Assembly (NCBI GenBank): GCA_965243185.1
Contig: OZ251531.1
Location: 2,790,001-2,854,000 of the forward strand
Source of the DNA: CBDBCU01 sp965243185
GTDB lineage: Bacteria > Chloroflexota > Dehalococcoidia > Lucifugimonadales > UBA3495
DNA length: 64,000 nucleotides
Direction: 5' to 3'
Position numbers and translations under genes: made by a program. Within the stretch, counting starts at the first letter, position 1, and the number at the start of each line of letters is the position of its first letter. Under the pieces are notes generated by a model. That model searched no databases. It worked only from the letters and a program-made list of their open reading frames with translations, and was not told the DNA's origin. Positions 40,745 to 49,535 of this stretch are shown one piece after another.

Positions 40745-41469
40745 ACGTCGCTCCGGAAAACCAGCCAAATCTACTTGAGGAATCCGGCATAGTTGAACGG
40801 CGCGACGAGATTGTAGATCTCCAAGCCGTTGCTTGGTCGGGCCCGTTGCCGGCCCCGGATGATTTCCAACGGTATGAGGAGACACTTCCCGGAGCGGCCA
40901 ATCGTATCCTGGAGATAGTGGAAAGGCAGCAAAGCCACCAACATAGTCAAGAAAGGATGATGCTCGAACAGTCGGGTGTTATCTTGGAGATAGAACGGCA
41001 AGTTGCCGCCAGCGATTCCCGACGGGCTTACTTGGGGATTGCCTCCGGTTTGGCTATTTCCTTGTTGACTATTGGCGGCGGTATTTATCTTATTGCCAAC
41101 GGGCAGGGTTGGGCGGGTTTGACCTTAGCCGGTATCAACCTTACCGGGTTAGTCGGCGTGTTTGTTTATGGCGCGCGCAACCGCCGGGCGGCGCGGCAGC
41201 GCAATGCTGATAGCCGTAAAATCCCTCTAGTTCCCGGGGTGATAACCCCCAACAACGTCGTTACTGCCCTTTCTGCAGCGGTCAGCAAGGGGCCTGGGGC
41301 TACGCCCAGGGCTACCGTTGCCGCGGCGGCTATTCCCAGCATCACCTCGGTTAAGCGAGCGGCCGGACTAGGGGTATTCGCCGGTTCGGGGTCAGCGCCG
41401 GTTTCGGCCGTTGCCGCCGGCGGTTCCGGGGGTGATTGCAGGAACATTACCCGGATGATGCGGATGTAG
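40741..41469 (+). CDS. DUF2335 membrane protein with an antisense-derived C-terminal tail
   Basis: 242 aa. Residues 35-150 match the DUF2335 pattern: SGPLPAPDDFQRYEETLPGA, AANRILEIVERQQSHQHSQE, then two transmembrane helices (ASGLAISLLTIGGGIYLIAN; LAGINLTGLVGVFVYGAR). The natural family end would be near residue 160 (about 41225). The remaining 80 residues read through the antisense strand of nuoN and look arbitrary, with no stop until 41469. This suggests the natural stop was lost. Related proteins occur with phage and accessory genes. Confidence 0.75.
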   Translation: MNVAPENQPNLLEESGIVERRDEIVDLQAVAWSGPLPAPDDFQRYEETLPGAANRILEIVERQQSHQHSQERMMLEQSGVILEIERQVAASDSRRAYLGIASGLAISLLTIGGGIYLIANGQGWAGLTLAGINLTGLVGVFVYGARNRRAARQRNADSRKIPLVPGVITPNNVVTALSAAVSKGPGATPRATVAAAAIPSITSVKRAAGLGVFAGSGSAPVSAVAAGGSGGDCRNITRMMRM

Positions 41470-42839
41470 TAGTAGGCGGAGATTACGCTGTTGATGACGC
41501 CGAGGATGGCGAGCCATGCTAACCCGTTCTGCACGGCCGCGGTAAAGACATAAATCTTAGCAAAGAAAATACCGGTGGGCGGCGCGCCAATGAGGGCAAT
41601 CAAGGCCAAGGCCAGGGTCAGGGCCGGGAAAGGGGCGCGGCGCAGCATACCGGCGTAGTCCTCAATTTGGTCGCTGCCAATGCGCCGGCTGATGGCGATG
41701 ATAGCGAAAAAAGCGGTCAGGTTGGCGGCGGTGTAGGCGGCCAGGTAAAAGAGAACGCTGCCGGGGCCAAAGGCCGGGTTGCCGCTCCACCCGGCACCGG
41801 CAGCGGTTTCATATTGGGTTACGGCCGCCACGCCGACCAGGATATAGCCGGCGTGGGCAATGGTACTGTAGCCGAAAAGCCGGCGGATGTTACTTTGGGT
41901 GATGGCTACCAGGTTGCCCAGGGTCATTGAAACGGCCGCCAGAGCCGCCAAGGCCAAAGACCACTCGCCGGCTACTTCCAGAAATCCGGTATAAATTACG
42001 CGCAGCAGCAGGGCAAAGGCTACCGCTTTGCTGGCTACCGACAGGAAAGCAACCATCGGGGTGGGCGCGGCTTCGTACACATCTGGTACCCACGTATGGG
42101 AAGGAACTGCGGACAACTTGAAGGCAATGCCGACGGTAACCAGGACGATGCCCATTAGTAGGGCGTAGCTGCCAAAGGGCAAGCCCGGGTCGGCATTGGT
42201 CTGCCCGATGCTGACGGCTATTTCCGACAAACTGGTGGTGCCGGTATAGCCGAAAATCAATACCATCCCGTACAAGGTTAGAGCGGAACTGATAGCACCG
42301 ATAATCAGGAACTTCATCCCGGCTTCGCCAGAGGGAGTGTTCCGCAGGAAAGCGGCCAAGGCGACCAGGGGCAGAGTGGTCAATTCCAGGGCGACATAAA
42401 TGGTTATCAGTTCTGTTGCTGATGCCAGCAACATCATTCCACTGGCGGACAAGAGCAGCAGTCCGTAGAACTCGCCGGTCAAGCGGGTGAGGCGGCGGAC
42501 ATAATCGACGGAAGCCGGTATGACCAGGGCGGCGGCGGTGATGACCAGCAGGTTAAAGAATATGCCAAACCGGTCCACGGAAAGGCTGGATGCCAGGATG
42601 CTGTCGGCGGGCGTCAAATTGTTCGGCCCGGCGCCGCCGGAAAGGCCGGCTAGAAATGCCAGTTGCTCCAGTTGATAGAGCTGGGCGACAGTCAGGGCCA
42701 AGGGGGCGGCCAAGCCGATAAAGGCTACGGCGGCCAACCAACCCTTACGGCCGGTCAGCAAGTCGAGCAGGATGACCAGGAGGCCCAAGCCGGCCATAGC
42801 CAGCTGCGGCGATATGAGGTACAGGTCTTGCAATGACAT
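41166..42839 (-). CDS. nuoN: NADH-quinone oxidoreductase subunit N
   Basis: 557 aa membrane subunit with about 14 helices of the antiporter-like family; conserved GLLLLSASGMMLLASATELI, EAAPTPMVAFLSVASKA and TGIFFAKIYVF. It is the last gene of the nuo operon. The family-like sequence ends near GVAPGPLLTAAERAV; the final 35 or so residues (TRGILRLSALRCRAARRLRA) are translated from the antisense of the DUF2335 gene. It has a 304-bp tail-to-tail overlap with that gene. Role: proton or ion translocation in complex I. Confidence 0.93.
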   Translation of the reverse strand: MSLQDLYLISPQLAMAGLGLLVILLDLLTGRKGWLAAVAFIGLAAPLALTVAQLYQLEQLAFLAGLSGGAGPNNLTPADSILASSLSVDRFGIFFNLLVITAAALVIPASVDYVRRLTRLTGEFYGLLLLSASGMMLLASATELITIYVALELTTLPLVALAAFLRNTPSGEAGMKFLIIGAISSALTLYGMVLIFGYTGTTSLSEIAVSIGQTNADPGLPFGSYALLMGIVLVTVGIAFKLSAVPSHTWVPDVYEAAPTPMVAFLSVASKAVAFALLLRVIYTGFLEVAGEWSLALAALAAVSMTLGNLVAITQSNIRRLFGYSTIAHAGYILVGVAAVTQYETAAGAGWSGNPAFGPGSVLFYLAAYTAANLTAFFAIIAISRRIGSDQIEDYAGMLRRAPFPALTLALALIALIGAPPTGIFFAKIYVFTAAVQNGLAWLAILGVINSVISAYYYIRIIRVMFLQSPPEPPAATAETGADPEPANTPSPAARLTEVMLGIAAAATVALGVAPGPLLTAAERAVTTLLGVITPGTRGILRLSALRCRAARRLRAP

Positions 42840-42854
42840 AAGCGCAGCCAGCCG

Positions 42855-44402
42855 TTAGCGGGAAAGGCCCACCGGGGCGGTTGTCCCCTGGTTGATTACT
42901 TCTACCATTGGCGCAATGCCGGCGTTGAAAACTTCGGTAAGGATAGCCGGATAGACACCAACCACGATAATGCTGATGACCAGCAAAGCCAGCGGCACCG
43001 CTTCGAGCAAAGAGGCGTCGGTCAAGTCGGCAAATCGCTCCCGGGTGGGGCCGAACAGGGAACGCTCTAACATCCACAAGATATAGCCGGCCGCCAAGAT
43101 GATGCCCAAGACGGCAAAGGCGGTAGGCCAGGGATAAGCCCGGAATCCGCCAAAGAATACCAGCACTTCCGAGACAAAGCCGCTCAACCCCGGCAGTCCC
43201 AAGGAGGCGAACCCGGCAATGGCCAAGGCAATGGCCGCTATGGGCATCCGCCCGGCCAAGCCGCCCAAATCCGGAATGTAGCGGGTGTGGGCTTTGTCGT
43301 AAATCAATCCCACGCCGGCGAACAGCAAGCCGGTAATGGTGCCGTGGGTGAACAGCTGCATGGCCGCGCCGTTCAGCCCGGCGGCATTCAACTCTCCGGC
43401 GGCCGTTCCTACCGAACCGATGCCGACCAGTACCAATCCCATGTGGCTGACGCTGGAGTTGGCAATCAGGCGTTTCAGGTCGGTTTGCCGGATGGTAACA
43501 ATCGCTCCGTAAAGGACGCTGATGACTCCTAAGACAATTATTGCCCAGGCAAAGGCGGTTACTTCTCCCGGAAACATTCCTACATTGACCCGCAGTAAGC
43601 CGTAGCCGCCCATTTTCAGCATTACCCCAGCCAACATTACGCTGGCGGCGGTGGGCGCGTCGGTGTGGGCGTCGGGCAGCCAAGTATGCACCGGCCAAGT
43701 GGGGAGTTTGATGGCAAAGGCGGCAAAGAAAAGCCAGAACATCAAGCCCAAAGGCAGGGCGGCGCTGGTTCCGGTCAGCATTGAACCCGGGGTCAGTAGT
43801 TGAGTCATATCAAAGGAGCCGCCGGGTTGGCTGAGGAAAAGGGCGATGATTGCCACCAGCATAAAGGCGCTGCCCAGGATGGTGAAAATCAGGAACTTCA
43901 TCGCCGAGTATTCCTTGCGGCCGGTGCCCCAAGTGGCGATGAGCATATACATCGGCACCAGTTCCAACTCCCAGAACAGGAAAAACAGCAGGAAATCGAG
44001 GGCGGTAAAGACGCCCATAACCGCCGTTTGCAGCAGCAGCAGCCAAATGAAATACTCTTTTACCCGGAGCTTGATGTGCCAGGATACGATGACGGCACAG
44101 AAACCGAGCAAGCCGGTCAATAGCACTAGGGGCGCGCTCAATCCGTCGACGCCCAGGAAATAACTGGCGTTCAGGGTTTGGCTGGAAATCCAGTCGAAAC
44201 GGTCAATCAGTTGGAAACGGGCGGCCACGGCGCTGCGGTCGAAGAGCAGGAATACCGCCAGGGAAAGTAGCAGGGTAATCAGCCCGACGGCAAAGGCAAA
44301 GGCGCGGATGACCCGGTCGCCGCGCAGCAGGGTCAGGATGACCAAAGCCCCGGCCGCCGGCAGGAACACGGTAAGGGAGAGCAGTCCCGGTACAGTGTAC
44401 AT
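42855..44402 (-). CDS. nuoM: NADH-quinone oxidoreductase subunit M
   Basis: 515 aa, about 14 transmembrane helices. Antiporter-like signatures include FFLFWELELVPMYMLIATWG, KLPTWPVHTWLPDAHTDAPT and SSVSHMGLVLVGIG. The Glu in WELELVP and Lys in KLPTWP are the proton-pathway residues. It lies between nuoL (4-base gap) and nuoN (15-base gap). Confidence 0.96.
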   Translation of the reverse strand: MYTVPGLLSLTVFLPAAGALVILTLLRGDRVIRAFAFAVGLITLLLSLAVFLLFDRSAVAARFQLIDRFDWISSQTLNASYFLGVDGLSAPLVLLTGLLGFCAVIVSWHIKLRVKEYFIWLLLLQTAVMGVFTALDFLLFFLFWELELVPMYMLIATWGTGRKEYSAMKFLIFTILGSAFMLVAIIALFLSQPGGSFDMTQLLTPGSMLTGTSAALPLGLMFWLFFAAFAIKLPTWPVHTWLPDAHTDAPTAASVMLAGVMLKMGGYGLLRVNVGMFPGEVTAFAWAIIVLGVISVLYGAIVTIRQTDLKRLIANSSVSHMGLVLVGIGSVGTAAGELNAAGLNGAAMQLFTHGTITGLLFAGVGLIYDKAHTRYIPDLGGLAGRMPIAAIALAIAGFASLGLPGLSGFVSEVLVFFGGFRAYPWPTAFAVLGIILAAGYILWMLERSLFGPTRERFADLTDASLLEAVPLALLVISIIVVGVYPAILTEVFNAGIAPMVEVINQGTTAPVGLSR

Positions 44403-44406
44403 CCCG

Positions 44407-46473
44407 CTAACCTCGCAGCCCGGCCCCGAAAATCAGGTAGCCCACCAACATCAGCACGCCGCCCAGGACGATAACCGCGCCGTAAAACTGTACTTGCCCG
44501 GTCTGAAGTTGGGCTAGCGGCCGGCCGGCGTTGCGAAAGACGCCGGCGGTAAAGTCCACCAAGCGGTCAACCCAATTGCGGTCGAGCCAGTCCACGGCTT
44601 GGGCCAAGGCTCGGTAAAAGCCGCGCCGTACCAGCCAATTCTCATACAGCTCGTCGGCGTAATACTTGCGGGTCAAGAGGGTATGCAACTGCCGCCCTTT
44701 GGTCAACGGTTCCTCTTGCCGCAAGTCCAGTCGGCTGCGGGTCGGGCGGTAGTGGTACAACACCCAAGCCAAGCCAATGCCTACCGCCGCCGTCAAAGTG
44801 GAGAGCAATGCAATGGCGAAGTTGAAGGGCGGCGTTTCCGGCTGGTCGAACACTACGGCCGCTTCGATGTAGTGGCTGAACCAGTGGCCCGGAATGACGA
44901 TGAAAGTTTTGACCCATTGGGGATTTGCCAAGTAGCCGACAACGACCGCCGCGATGCCGAGGCAAAGCATTGGGGCGACCATTACCCAAGGGGATTCCGC
45001 CCGGTGGACTTCCGGGGATACCGATGATGGCAGAGATTCCCGCCGCACGGTCGCATCGGCGATTTCCTGCCGGCCGCCGCCGCGAAAGGGGCCGTGAAAG
45101 GTCAGGAAAATCATTCGGAAAGTGTAAAAGGCGGTCAGCAGTACGCCCAATCCCAACAGCGCAAAGACCAGCATACCCACTTCCGGCGCTACCGGCCCGC
45201 CGCTCAGCCAAACGCCGGTGAGGATTTCATCCTTGCTCCAGAACCCGGCCAAGGGGATGATGCCGACCAGGCTCAGCCCGCCAATGAGGGTAAGGGCGTA
45301 AGTCCAGGGCATCGCCCGGCGCAGTCCGCCCATATAGCGCATATTAAAGGTGCCGCTGGCGTGGTTGACGCTGCCGGCGCCGAGGAACAGCAGCGCCTTG
45401 AAAAAGGCGTGGGTAAAGAGGTGGAATAAAGCCGGGCCGAAAGCGCCCATTCCCAAGGCCGCCATCATATATCCCAACTGGCTGACGGTGGAGTAAGCCA
45501 TCACCCGCTTTATATCGTTCATTACCAAGCCCAAGGTCGCCGCCATAAAAGCGGTGAACCCGCCAATCAAGGCTACTACCGTCAACGCCTCCCGGCTTTC
45601 CTGAAAGAGGGGGTAGAAACGGGCGACCAGAAAGACGCCGGCGGCCACCATTGTGGCGGCGTGAATCAGCGCGCTGACCGGCGTCGGGCCTTCCATAGCG
45701 TCCGGCAGCCAAGTGTGCAGGGGGAATTGCCCCGACTTGCCGGCGGCCCCGGCAAAGATGCCCAGGGCAACCCAGGTCAAGGCCGCGCCGCCCAGGATGG
45801 CACCGCCGGCGGCCAAGGGCTGAGCTGCTTGCCAAAGATCCGGGATGTGCAGCGGGTTGAGGCCGGCGGCGGCAAAGCGGTCGGCTTGGAAAAAGAGATA
45901 GATGATTGCCAGGAGAAAGCCCACATCGCCGATACGGGTAACGATAAAGGCTTTTTTAGCCGCCGCGGCCGCGGCCGGCCGGTCGTGCCAGAACCCGATA
46001 AGCAGGTAAGAGGATACGCCGACCAGTTCCCAAAAGGCGTAAAGCTGGACGATGTTGGCTGACAGCACCAGTCCGAGCATCGCGGCGGTAAAGAGGGCCA
46101 TATAAGCGTAGTAGCGGGCCGCGCTACGGTCGTGGCGCATATAGCCCAAGGAATAAATCTGTACCAGTAGGCTGACGCCGCTGACTACTACCAGCATAAT
46201 GCCGGTCAGCGGGTCGAGGAGCAAGCCCATTTCGATAGCCGCGCTGCCCAAATCCAGCCAGGTATGGGGGGCAAAGTCCGGGACGCCGCCGCTGTCCAGC
46301 AAGAACAGCAGCCAGAGGGAAAGGATGAAGGAGACCGACAGGGCGGCAATCAGTATCCCGCCGCTCAAAAGCAGGGCGTAGCGGTTCAGGAAGGGCCGAA
46401 CCACCAGGCCAATCAGCAGAAAGGCGGCCAGGGGCAGGAAAAAAACCGCCCATACCAGCGGTTCGGTAACCAT
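44407..46473 (-). CDS. nuoL: NADH-quinone oxidoreductase subunit L
   Basis: 688 aa, about 16 helices including the C-terminal lateral helix. Conserved FWELVGVSSYLLIGFW, SGQFPLHTWLPDAMEGPTPV and YSTVSQLGYMMAALG. It pumps protons as the most distal antiporter-like subunit. Its start abuts the stop of the upstream DUF2007 gene. Confidence 0.96.
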   Translation of the reverse strand: MVTEPLVWAVFFLPLAAFLLIGLVVRPFLNRYALLLSGGILIAALSVSFILSLWLLFLLDSGGVPDFAPHTWLDLGSAAIEMGLLLDPLTGIMLVVVSGVSLLVQIYSLGYMRHDRSAARYYAYMALFTAAMLGLVLSANIVQLYAFWELVGVSSYLLIGFWHDRPAAAAAAKKAFIVTRIGDVGFLLAIIYLFFQADRFAAAGLNPLHIPDLWQAAQPLAAGGAILGGAALTWVALGIFAGAAGKSGQFPLHTWLPDAMEGPTPVSALIHAATMVAAGVFLVARFYPLFQESREALTVVALIGGFTAFMAATLGLVMNDIKRVMAYSTVSQLGYMMAALGMGAFGPALFHLFTHAFFKALLFLGAGSVNHASGTFNMRYMGGLRRAMPWTYALTLIGGLSLVGIIPLAGFWSKDEILTGVWLSGGPVAPEVGMLVFALLGLGVLLTAFYTFRMIFLTFHGPFRGGGRQEIADATVRRESLPSSVSPEVHRAESPWVMVAPMLCLGIAAVVVGYLANPQWVKTFIVIPGHWFSHYIEAAVVFDQPETPPFNFAIALLSTLTAAVGIGLAWVLYHYRPTRSRLDLRQEEPLTKGRQLHTLLTRKYYADELYENWLVRRGFYRALAQAVDWLDRNWVDRLVDFTAGVFRNAGRPLAQLQTGQVQFYGAVIVLGGVLMLVGYLIFGAGLRG

Positions 46474-46668
46474 CTACAGTTTCCTCAGTATCTCGTCGGC
46501 GACGTGTTCCCGGCCCTTGGGGACATAGATGCGGAACGGCGTCCGCTCGCCCCAATCCCGAATGTCGCCTTCCGGCAGGATGCGGGCGGGCAGTCCTTCC
46601 CCTTCGAGGACTTCCTGCCACATCTCCGCCGCCATCAGGTTGGGGGCGCGCTTGAACTCAATCCACAT
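46474..46668 (-). CDS. DUF2007-type small protein inside the nuo operon
   Basis: 64 aa: MWIEFKRAPNLMAAEMWQE ... GLPARILPEG ... PFRIYVPKGREHVADEILR. This is the DUF2007 'putative signal transducing' fold, a small ferredoxin-like alpha/beta domain. It abuts nuoL with no gap and lies 16 bases after nuoK, so it is cotranscribed with complex I. Function unknown. Confidence 0.75.
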   Translation of the reverse strand: MWIEFKRAPNLMAAEMWQEVLEGEGLPARILPEGDIRDWGERTPFRIYVPKGREHVADEILRKL

Positions 46669-46684
46669 AGCTGCCTGGTTGCGG

Positions 46685-47014
46685 TCAGTGGCGCAGCCGG
46701 TTGGCTTCGCTCAGGTCGATGGATTCGGTGTTGCGGTACATTGCCAGTACGATGCCCAAGCCCAAGGCAATCTCGGCCGCCGCTACGGTGATGATGAACA
46801 CGGCAAAGACTTGGCCGGTCAAGACGCTGGCAATGTTTTCCCGCACGGCCAGGGGCGCGGCGTAGCGGGCCAAGGCCACTACCGTAAGGTTGACGGCGTT
46901 AAACATCAACTCCAGGGACATCAGCGCCACGATGACATTGCTGCGGGCCAAAGTGCCGTACAGCCCGATGGCAAAGATGATGGCGGCGACAATCAACATA
47001 CTTTCCAGGGACAT
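46685..47014 (-). CDS. nuoK: NADH-quinone oxidoreductase subunit K
   Basis: 109 aa, three transmembrane helices with the buried Glu in SLELMFNAVNL and a second Glu in AAAEIALGLGIVLAMYR. The start overlaps the nuoJ stop (ATGA). Confidence 0.96.
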   Translation of the reverse strand: MSLESMLIVAAIIFAIGLYGTLARSNVIVALMSLELMFNAVNLTVVALARYAAPLAVRENIASVLTGQVFAVFIITVAAAEIALGLGIVLAMYRNTESIDLSEANRLRH

Positions 47015-47604
47015 CAGGGTTGACCTCCCCGGCTGCGGGCTAAAGCCAATCCGCCGATAAGGGCGGCCAGCAGGAGCAGGGAAACCGCCTCAAAGGGCAG
47101 GACAAACCGGCCGATAAGCAGTTCAGCCAAGCCCGGCGGCGGGGCGGCCGCGCCATCCGCATTGGGATGGAAACCGGCCGCCGCTAAAGTTTCCGCGTCG
47201 ACGGCGCTGACGGCTTGGGTTTGGGCCAAGGCGGCCCGCTCCTGCTCCGCAATAGGGATGGGCTGCCAGTCGGTAGCCAATGCGGTTACGACCAAGGCGG
47301 CCAACAGCAAAGCCGGGAACAACACGGCCGGCAGTTGCAGGCGGTTGGGCTGATTCCCCTCCGGCACATTGCGGGAGAGCATTATGGCAAAGATGAACAG
47401 GATGGAGATAGCCCCCACATAGATAAGCACTTGCACCACCGCCAGAAACTCGGCACTGAGCAGGGCAAAAAAGCCGGCTACGGCGATAAACACCACGGCC
47501 AACAGGAGGGCGGAACGGAACAAATCCTTAATCAGCACCACGCCCAAGGCGGCGCCGATAGCGGCGATGGCCAGGATCCAGAAAACAATGTCCTGAAACA
47601 GCAT
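47014..47604 (-). CDS. nuoJ: NADH-quinone oxidoreductase subunit J
   Basis: 196 aa, five predicted transmembrane helices. FLAVVQVLIYVGAISILFIFAIML is the conserved third helix. The loop between helices 4 and 5 is longer than usual. It begins directly after nuoI and overlaps nuoK by 4 bases. Confidence 0.95.
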   Translation of the reverse strand: MLFQDIVFWILAIAAIGAALGVVLIKDLFRSALLLAVVFIAVAGFFALLSAEFLAVVQVLIYVGAISILFIFAIMLSRNVPEGNQPNRLQLPAVLFPALLLAALVVTALATDWQPIPIAEQERAALAQTQAVSAVDAETLAAAGFHPNADGAAAPPPGLAELLIGRFVLPFEAVSLLLLAALIGGLALARSRGGQP

Positions 47605-48300
47605 TTAGGCTTTTTCCGTCCGGATTTCATTGTCGCCGCCGGGGTTGCCGTCAGCGTCGGGAGCGGCGCCGCTGTTAGCCCCCGGGGTGGGCGTCGGTTC
47701 CAGCCGCATCCCGGCTTTTTCCCGCCGGTGCCAACGCCAGCTTTCCCGACCGACATCCCGCCAGCCCAAGGGCGGGCCGCCGCGCGGGTCATAGCCGACT
47801 TGGGATTCGCCCCGGGTAATCTGCCCGTCCCGGCTTTCCCGTCCTTCCGGAGGCATCGCTTCCAACTGCGGCCGGAACCAGGCGCTGGGGCGTTTTTCGG
47901 CTTGCCGCAGCTGGTCAATGGTGATGACCAGGTCCTGGCGGCGGTATTGGCCCTCCTCGAAGCCGCTGCCCATAAACAGGGCGTCATAGGGGCAGGCTTC
48001 CACGCACAGGCCGCAGAACATACACCGCTGCAACTCGATGTCAAAGACTTCCAAGCGGTACTTGCCCCCTTGGGGAATTGCCGTCTCACTGGGGCTGGTC
48101 ACGATTTTGATGATACCCAGCGGGCAGTATTTGGCGCAGGAGGCGCAGCCGGTACACCGTTCCTCGTACCAGGCGAATTCCTCGCCCCGGAACCGGGGGT
48201 GCTGCTGCGCCCGTTCCTCGGGATATTGGATGGTAAAGGGTTTGCGGGTCAGGTTTTTCAGCGTAACCAGCAATCCCTTGGCCATAGCCAAGCCGTACAT
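47605..48300 (-). CDS. nuoI: NADH-quinone oxidoreductase subunit I
   Basis: 231 aa. Two [4Fe-4S] motifs: CTGCASCAKYCP and CMFCGLCVEACP. The C-terminal 90 residues are an unusual polar extension ending GNPGGDNEIRTEKA. It passes electrons to NuoB in the peripheral arm. Confidence 0.95.
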   Translation of the reverse strand: MYGLAMAKGLLVTLKNLTRKPFTIQYPEERAQQHPRFRGEEFAWYEERCTGCASCAKYCPLGIIKIVTSPSETAIPQGGKYRLEVFDIELQRCMFCGLCVEACPYDALFMGSGFEEGQYRRQDLVITIDQLRQAEKRPSAWFRPQLEAMPPEGRESRDGQITRGESQVGYDPRGGPPLGWRDVGRESWRWHRREKAGMRLEPTPTPGANSGAAPDADGNPGGDNEIRTEKA

Positions 48301-48311
48301 TTCCGCTTACC

Positions 48312-49535
48312 TCAGTTGGCCTCAATGGTGGATACGCCCGGGGCTATCGGTTGGGCCGGGCGGCCGGGGGAAAGGGATACCCGGCGGCTAATCAACCGGC
48401 CGAACAGGGCGATGGCCGCAAGGGTAACTACGATGTTTATGCCGGCCATTATACCCAAATCCCCGGTGGACAACCGCCCGCCGCTGTCCCGCAGGAAAAA
48501 GACTTCCAGACTGACCGCCAGCAGGTTAATCAAGCTCAACGGCAACAGGAATTTCCAGGAAAAAGCCATTATCTGGTCAATCCGCAGCCGGGGGTAGGTG
48601 GCGCGGATCCAGATGAACACGAATACCACCGCGCCGGTCTTGAGCAGGAACCAGAGCCAGCCCAAGTATTCGGACTGGGGCCCAGCCCAACCGCCGAGAA
48701 ACAGGGTGGCAATGATGGCGGCAACTACGGCGACGCCGCCGAACTCGGCGGCTTGAATTAGCGCGAACTTGATACCGCTGTATTCGGTATGGTAGCCGGC
48801 AATGATTTCCGATTCGGCTTCGGCCACATCAAAGGGCGTGCGGTTCAGTTCGGCGGACATCCCGGCCAGAAAAACCAGGAAAGCCAGGGGCTGCACCAGC
48901 AGGAAAGGCAAACCCTGGGCGGATACTATGTCGCCGAGGGACATTGACCCGGCGACCATTACCACGCCCAAGAGGGAAAGGACTACCGGCACTTCGTAGC
49001 TAATCAGCACGGCCACGGCCCGGGCCGCGCCGAACATTGCATAGCGGTTATTGGAGGCCCAGCCAGCCATAAAGATGGCAACGGTAGTTACCGAACTGAT
49101 CGCCAGCAGGTACAGGACGCCGACATTCAGCCCAGCCAAAGCCGTATCCCGGGCAAAGGGTATCACCGCCGTCATCAGGATGAGCGGCGCAATCATTGCC
49201 ACCGGCACCAGGGCAAAGACGATGCGGTCGGCGCCGGCCGGGGTCAAATCCTCTTTGGTCAGCAGTTTCACCAGGTCGGCAATGGGTTGCAGCAAGCCGA
49301 AAGGCCCCCAACGATTGGGGCCGACCCGGTTCTGAAAGCGTCCCAGCAGCCGCCGCTCGCTCCAGGTAATCACCGCCGCGCCCAACAGTACGGCGTTGAC
49401 CAGGATAAAGATGATGACCAGACCGGAGATGACATAAGCCATCCAGCAGGGCAGCAGCAACCCCGCCCCGTCATAAATCAGGCGGTACAGTCCGTTGGCG
49501 TAGAGGATGTTGTCGGGGGACAACTGGCAGTTCAC
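48312..49535 (-). CDS. nuoH: NADH-quinone oxidoreductase subunit H
   Basis: 407 aa, eight or nine helices. Conserved ERRLLGRFQNRVGPNRWGP, FALVPVAMIAP, and AELNRTPFDVAEAESEIIAGYHTEYSG-type quinone-cavity loop. Starts at GTG 49535, overlapping the nuoD stop as GTGA. It joins the membrane arm to the quinone site. Confidence 0.96.
   Translation of the reverse strand: MNCQLSPDNILYANGLYRLIYDGAGLLLPCWMAYVISGLVIIFILVNAVLLGAAVITWSERRLLGRFQNRVGPNRWGPFGLLQPIADLVKLLTKEDLTPAGADRIVFALVPVAMIAPLILMTAVIPFARDTALAGLNVGVLYLLAISSVTTVAIFMAGWASNNRYAMFGAARAVAVLISYEVPVVLSLLGVVMVAGSMSLGDIVSAQGLPFLLVQPLAFLVFLAGMSAELNRTPFDVAEAESEIIAGYHTEYSGIKFALIQAAEFGGVAVVAAIIATLFLGGWAGPQSEYLGWLWFLLKTGAVVFVFIWIRATYPRLRIDQIMAFSWKFLLPLSLINLLAVSLEVFFLRDSGGRLSTGDLGIMAGINIVVTLAAIALFGRLISRRVSLSPGRPAQPIAPGVSTIEAN

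Noticed and set aside
47215..48597. A 460-codon plus-strand frame across nuoJ, nuoI and nuoH
   Set aside because: It crosses three confirmed genes on the other strand and has no start context or motifs.
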